From contig CAZVKN010000023.1 in the NCBI GenBank assembly GCA_964627035.1, forward strand, positions 1-44,348: a DNA stretch of 44,348 nucleotides, read 5' to 3'. Under the pieces are notes generated by a model that was given only the letters and a program-made list of their open reading frames with translations, made no database searches and was not told the origin of the DNA. Origin of the DNA: CAZVKN01 sp964627035 (GTDB taxonomy: Bacteria; Electryoneota; AABM5-125-24; Hatepunaeales; Hatepunaeaceae). The translations under genes and the position numbers were made by a program. Shown piece after piece: positions 43,401 to 44,348 of this stretch (its first letter is position 1; every line of letters begins with the position of its first letter).

Positions 43401-44348
43401 TTGTCATAACAGCAGATGACACACAGGGAGAGCTGGTTCGTGCTGTCTTTAGTTCTGCCAGATTAGCACGTTCCGTAAATGCTGAAAGACAAACACCCCG
43501 CCGTGATGACGCAATAGATGAAGACTTCCTATTGACCATCCATCCAGTTAATGATGATCCTGTATGGAATGGAGCAGATAATGTGAACGTGGCTGAATCT
43601 GACAGCATTGAGTTCACCATATCTGCTGAAGACATTGATCTCAATTATGAGGGAGATACGTTGTCTTTGAATTTGGCTGATGATGATGGTACAATAGCAC
43701 GTGGTGCACAGTTTATTGACAATGAAAACGGTACCGGTGATTTTAGCTGGCAAACGGATTATGACGATGCCGGTGATTATAGCTTGCTTTTCATTGTTAC
43801 AGATCAATCCGGTGGAAACGACTCCCTTACGGTGACTATTGCGGTTGGTGACGTGAACCGCTCTCCTATAATAGTTGCAGCTATCGAAGACGCTTCATTC
43901 GCAGAGGACAGCGGCGTTCACGTGATCGCCGACCTCGACGATGTTTTCGACGATCCGGACGGTGACGCGCTTGAGTTTAGCGTTGACGGTATCGGCGAGC
44001 TTGGTCTTGACATTGACGGTGATAATGTGCTTTCGCTTGAGTCGTCACTCAACTACCACGGCGTTTCTGATGTTACTGTGACTGCATCCGACGGTGTCGG
44101 TCAGGTTGTGATCCGGTTGGATGCGGTGGGGGTCAATCTTGATCAGCAGCCGAGACGGGACGCCTCAACTGATGACGTATTCAGCGTTACGATCACACCG
44201 GTGAACGACGCGCCTGTTTGGGACGACGTTCCCGACTCACCGATCGAGGTGAATGAAGGTGACGTAGTGGCGTTTGTGTTCAGCGGCAGCGATGTTGACG
44301 GCGACAGTCTCGGTATCAGCGCAGCCGGTCTCCCGGACGGTTCAGACT
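34430..44348 (+). CDS. Giant cadherin/Ig-repeat acidic exoprotein (3' end outside window)
   Basis: I translated the frame from ATG 34430 to the last base and met no stop: at least 3,306 codons, incomplete at the C-terminus. Order: signal peptide (1-27, ...SSVAVSQ); an N-terminal domain; poly-Asp tract (153-164); cadherin/Ig-like repeats with NQLPVW, ENRAPVW borders (to about 560); a domain repeated at about 570-710, 820-910 and 940-1060, with an ASPM/Hydin-like segment at about 715-815; more Ig/cadherin repeats with N-x-x-P-P borders (to about 1450); and tandem-95-like repeats ending in VNDAP-type motifs from about 2380 on. Asp, Glu and DPDGD-type calcium sites abound. The start lacks a strong ribosome binding site. 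A surface adhesin or stalk is likely; a sorting domain would be expected beyond the window. Confidence 0.9.
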   Translation, partial: MKKVSKFLLSVVLLTCIISLISSVAVSQDLLNVDSESNNGAVDPRRDPNIEDQFERVEWISYDDDSLVGDLRRSTTTMEDYFSRVSFTVPEGGGTFELRSIRFVPYNPDGNRSPCFVWVFSEDENHNLRERLAETFIRRLDEWDEGVGRDPGDDDDDDDDDDDDEELNENVHVINLHHNRYIEFEEGANFSIIYGPAPGGEPGGGMGQIRNEDSWWNLFDERADHERSFVAERIFEEHEEWVGRDGENLPAGDLFIRAGGVFTRENNVPEWVVFPREDVRVEEGERIAFDLQGRDADDDDLEILMFIPNSPDQRIAFVDSGNGSGTFEWRTNNEDAGEYTAYFYLDDGFDRVERRLSIRIDNVNQLPVWIERPHPDSIIIVNEGRTVSFTIEGEDPDGDDVSLEYESDDIPHNRVDFDEDDGEGDFRWRTGHNDAGDYSARFILTDEDGGSVETVVRITVREENRAPVWERYPEDRRVDAYVSSIDETEVNFDLLATDPDEHDLTLRWIGFVGEVQNRPEVQFESNGGEGRCAVTLNRFHIGDFILRFSASDNTNETLLDITVKGIPDHYRYTETNRRHTIRLDAIDLFGDNMLDLDEPEDAEYDEVGVLTPEGVVAGAFRLADYYQDRENRNNDDGDDDDDDRFWRGGQQNNTLFAYGRQGNQGEGFSNNELFSFVYWDHDEGDEYEINARLISGNERWRWNGFSIIELSVGAAIEVSAESHNFGSVQVDDEERWEVTIRSTGSVTAEGITVGIEGELFGFGEDYEPFDLDPDAERVITVTFSPDDVGDFVGWLSIMTRDEVNRIQVRLDGRGIRQGHYEYAITEESHTIDIVRASLDGEPLNAGDEIGVFAGDVCAGAYVVSNENPPYRMLAWGDDPDTEERDGFREDEELRFRLWDSDGNNDEGVAADVTWLFGPREWDEGSRTVVALDGGEHRHFRWVETEEMHQLTVLSIRQYQNRNQFGQREIRLEEGDEIAAITPRNVVAGAVTVADQEQFTFNAYGDDPETENAIEGFLDEDIFYFRIWKNREGEEYLARAGEWEGEDIWQAGERSALHLMLIERNSEPYWRPIDDIEGNEGEEINFEVVAIDPDRDPVTIGLLQRHLLPDDVEFENQGDGVGQFSWTPGHEDDGEYRIQFGAFDGQRYSVLVVTISIDEENRPPVLMIMDEEGEDIEDVELNEGQRYSLLLQAEDPDGDEFVFSAEGMPFGARLHENLFTWTPNNQQSGEYDITFRVTDLAQPPAHDEQTVEFTVSDVNHPPELDPIEPITVREGERVRFDVRARDAEGNVFRRREGNIELSATNLPEEAEFEDRGRGRGRFEWRTDIEDDGEYTPRFFATDGHSTDSMDVSITVGDVNRPPRIEAIDREQVVLVGDTLNLEIHVSDPDEADAGRLEMEISAGGQQGWGNRWGRMPDDFELVFDAENNIGTIEWIPDNDDQGIFPNINIVVTDPSDARDVARFTLLVRVDDQDAPVISDWSPENNDVVVTDRPEIQATILDDDSEIRFIEFRYDNRRYNNFEYNDSSGAFSWIPDEDDDDDDDDDEDEGDGMHSFMIRTGDIYRNISVLAVRFSINSDAGEIRINRLPEYTIREEITVSGTAEPELSVSLSNNGGRAIYVDADDDGRFRFEDVELTEGQNQMIVSGGDEDGNVATRDTANVYLDLAPPVVEFISPTVFSNDNTPAFVIQIADSGVGVAEDDFNNVNRRRGRTIEVTIDGELVRRFQYDDNRLTFQIPERDALDEGGHIVTVMATDRLGNAPDEPEQYRFFIDSHAPEASHPFIDENNFRIGNANPEMIIPITDARPSSQILEEDVSLEIDGNEVEFEWDDQDNSLYYRFENLNNNRRVRFTLTAEDQAGNRLVAEGGFRRDRNRRDDRGPHFNNAYPPNRSIAGHGRRGDLDSTLFASSDTISFVIGDDDAGVDYNSMRLTIIRHRDPDDDDDNDTLVIDLGGDNVIGHGGRVVVPVNNIFEGELGRDAMDGVEEGLNEVNAFGEDGEGNGGMMDWEFFNDENDPDPPVLDAWENPYTNVAEVTVTGTAGDDTPVYPDDYNNEPTLLVYCNDSLVSVDDVEYGAEFSINGILLVEGENSVWATIVDGGGNESESSDTLALHLDLSDPEIEDFEAVDGQYLADATPSFSATLIDVDGEINPDSLFLTIGEVNVPTAFDAETDSMSAEVQNDLNDGEYTAVLIVQDLAGNSDTANYVFEIDTAPVEVPEFDLTQFTSINEVGMTGSGTVNTTVKVLLDDEEIGEVSLSDSVNFEFSSTIPDLEDTTEVQIYAVNRAGTVSDTSDPQTLIVDADPPQFSDEDPEGGSSVEIVDLDEVLALGVDQLAGVNPDSFAIVVNDSFLVIEATETDSGHWVSADVSEFEFIEDSTVSVTVIGQDLAEPPNEQEHSWQFVTTVNAVPVVAIPDTSFDEDAQLTLDLHDYISDEDHAYQELTTEYEVSVGEVNVDSIYIDENDFLQILPVADWNGDLEIVVSATDPSDDSGVDTVAIEVLPTNDAPGFASVPNDTSAIEGEQFVAQLEADDIDENDEMTFSDNSDLFDVGQDGSIAFTPTEEMVGSHVIEFYVYDAATAGDTAEFNLQILAANDPIELLAAISDVEVDEDADPAVLVDLDDIFSDPDGETLTYLIEYDSAGIGIDINLETNVATLSLDPDFNGEINVTITADNVSDDPLADEFIVTVNAVNDAPRQEGLLPNEVVVEEDEGREIIASLDSVFTDVEDDELTFSVDGGVHLGVDIDENLVLSITPDDDWSGIESFTLSVDDGVGGVLPPGRINNDRRNITISQSVVDDPAPGRDDVTDIEITVEVEAVNDPPQTMVDDPYPIDMLEDQDPLVIEPVLSEMFEDPDAGDQLEITWGDPEGAIELSVIGDSLVATIIEENFNGELDYVITATDLAGDSTTLTLAFTIEAVNDPPEVVSAINDVEIDEDDGFTEIIDLDDVFTDVDGDTLLYSLSDVPDALNMELDDENVLSFDADENYNIPDGEVVVITADDTQGELVRAVFSSARLARSVNAERQTPRRDDAIDEDFLLTIHPVNDDPVWNGADNVNVAESDSIEFTISAEDIDLNYEGDTLSLNLADDDGTIARGAQFIDNENGTGDFSWQTDYDDAGDYSLLFIVTDQSGGNDSLTVTIAVGDVNRSPIIVAAIEDASFAEDSGVHVIADLDDVFDDPDGDALEFSVDGIGELGLDIDGDNVLSLESSLNYHGVSDVTVTASDGVGQVVIRLDAVGVNLDQQPRRDASTDDVFSVTITPVNDAPVWDDVPDSPIEVNEGDVVAFVFSGSDVDGDSLGISAAGLPDGSD

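Overview
The window looks like chromosome from a free-living, Gram-negative-type bacterium of the FCB superphylum. Four large secreted proteins end in a type-A (T9SS-like) C-terminal sorting domain with the hallmark 'YPNPFNS' start and a 'G.Y.....' plus basic tail. There are FadL-like and other outer-membrane barrels, a lipobox lipoprotein, and an RsgA/TsaB/TsaE/CdaA housekeeping set. The phylum cannot be fixed from this window; Calditrichota-, Zixibacteria-, Cloacimonadota- or Electryoneota-like lineages would all fit. Most genes have clear purine-rich ribosome binding sites, and three promoters match the ordinary sigma-70 pattern with 17-nt spacers.

Layout: (1) 1-1,060: one small unknown gene, a 600-bp gene-free stretch and tRNA-Arg(UCU). 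(2) 1,065-3,554 (minus): a tight HlyD-like adaptor / VTC polyphosphate polymerase / DUF4956 membrane protein operon that reads straight into the tRNA. (3) 3,971-7,524: rsgA (minus), then on plus a PTS EIIA gene overlapping a PII-like gene, a ferritin-like gene and a GyrI-like gene. (4) 7,849-10,439: a FadL-family channel translationally coupled to an esterase lipoprotein. (5) 10,863-13,804: proton-translocating transhydrogenase pntAA-pntAB-pntB behind a strong promoter and an odd repetitive leader. (6) 14,182-20,542 (minus): Memo-AMMECR1 fusion, asparaginase, glycosyltransferase, flippase, diadenylate cyclase cdaA and tsaB. (7) 20,647-34,128 (minus): three modular exoproteins (an S8 protease and two beta-helix proteins) sharing one propeller-plus-sorting-domain C-terminal half, then tsaE, an outer-membrane protein and an FG-GAP/ASPIC exoprotein. 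(8) 34,430 to the window end (plus): one uninterrupted reading frame of at least 3,306 codons encoding a giant, very acidic, cadherin/Ig-repeat exoprotein whose C-terminus lies outside the window.

The genes suggest a cell investing heavily in large secreted or surface-displayed proteins, with extracellular proteolysis and ester hydrolysis feeding uptake. Intergenic regions are rich in palindromic repeats, including one dispersed two-hairpin family (about six copies or part-copies), ubiquitous-looking REP hairpins and an AATCAC-type microsatellite. No CRISPR array, insertion sequence, integrase or phage gene was found. The most unusual features are the giant gene (with a codon-usage switch near the window end and recurrent inserts in its repeats), the set of three exoproteins with exchanged N-terminal halves placed between tsaE and tsaB, the dispersed hairpin family and the repetitive transhydrogenase leader.
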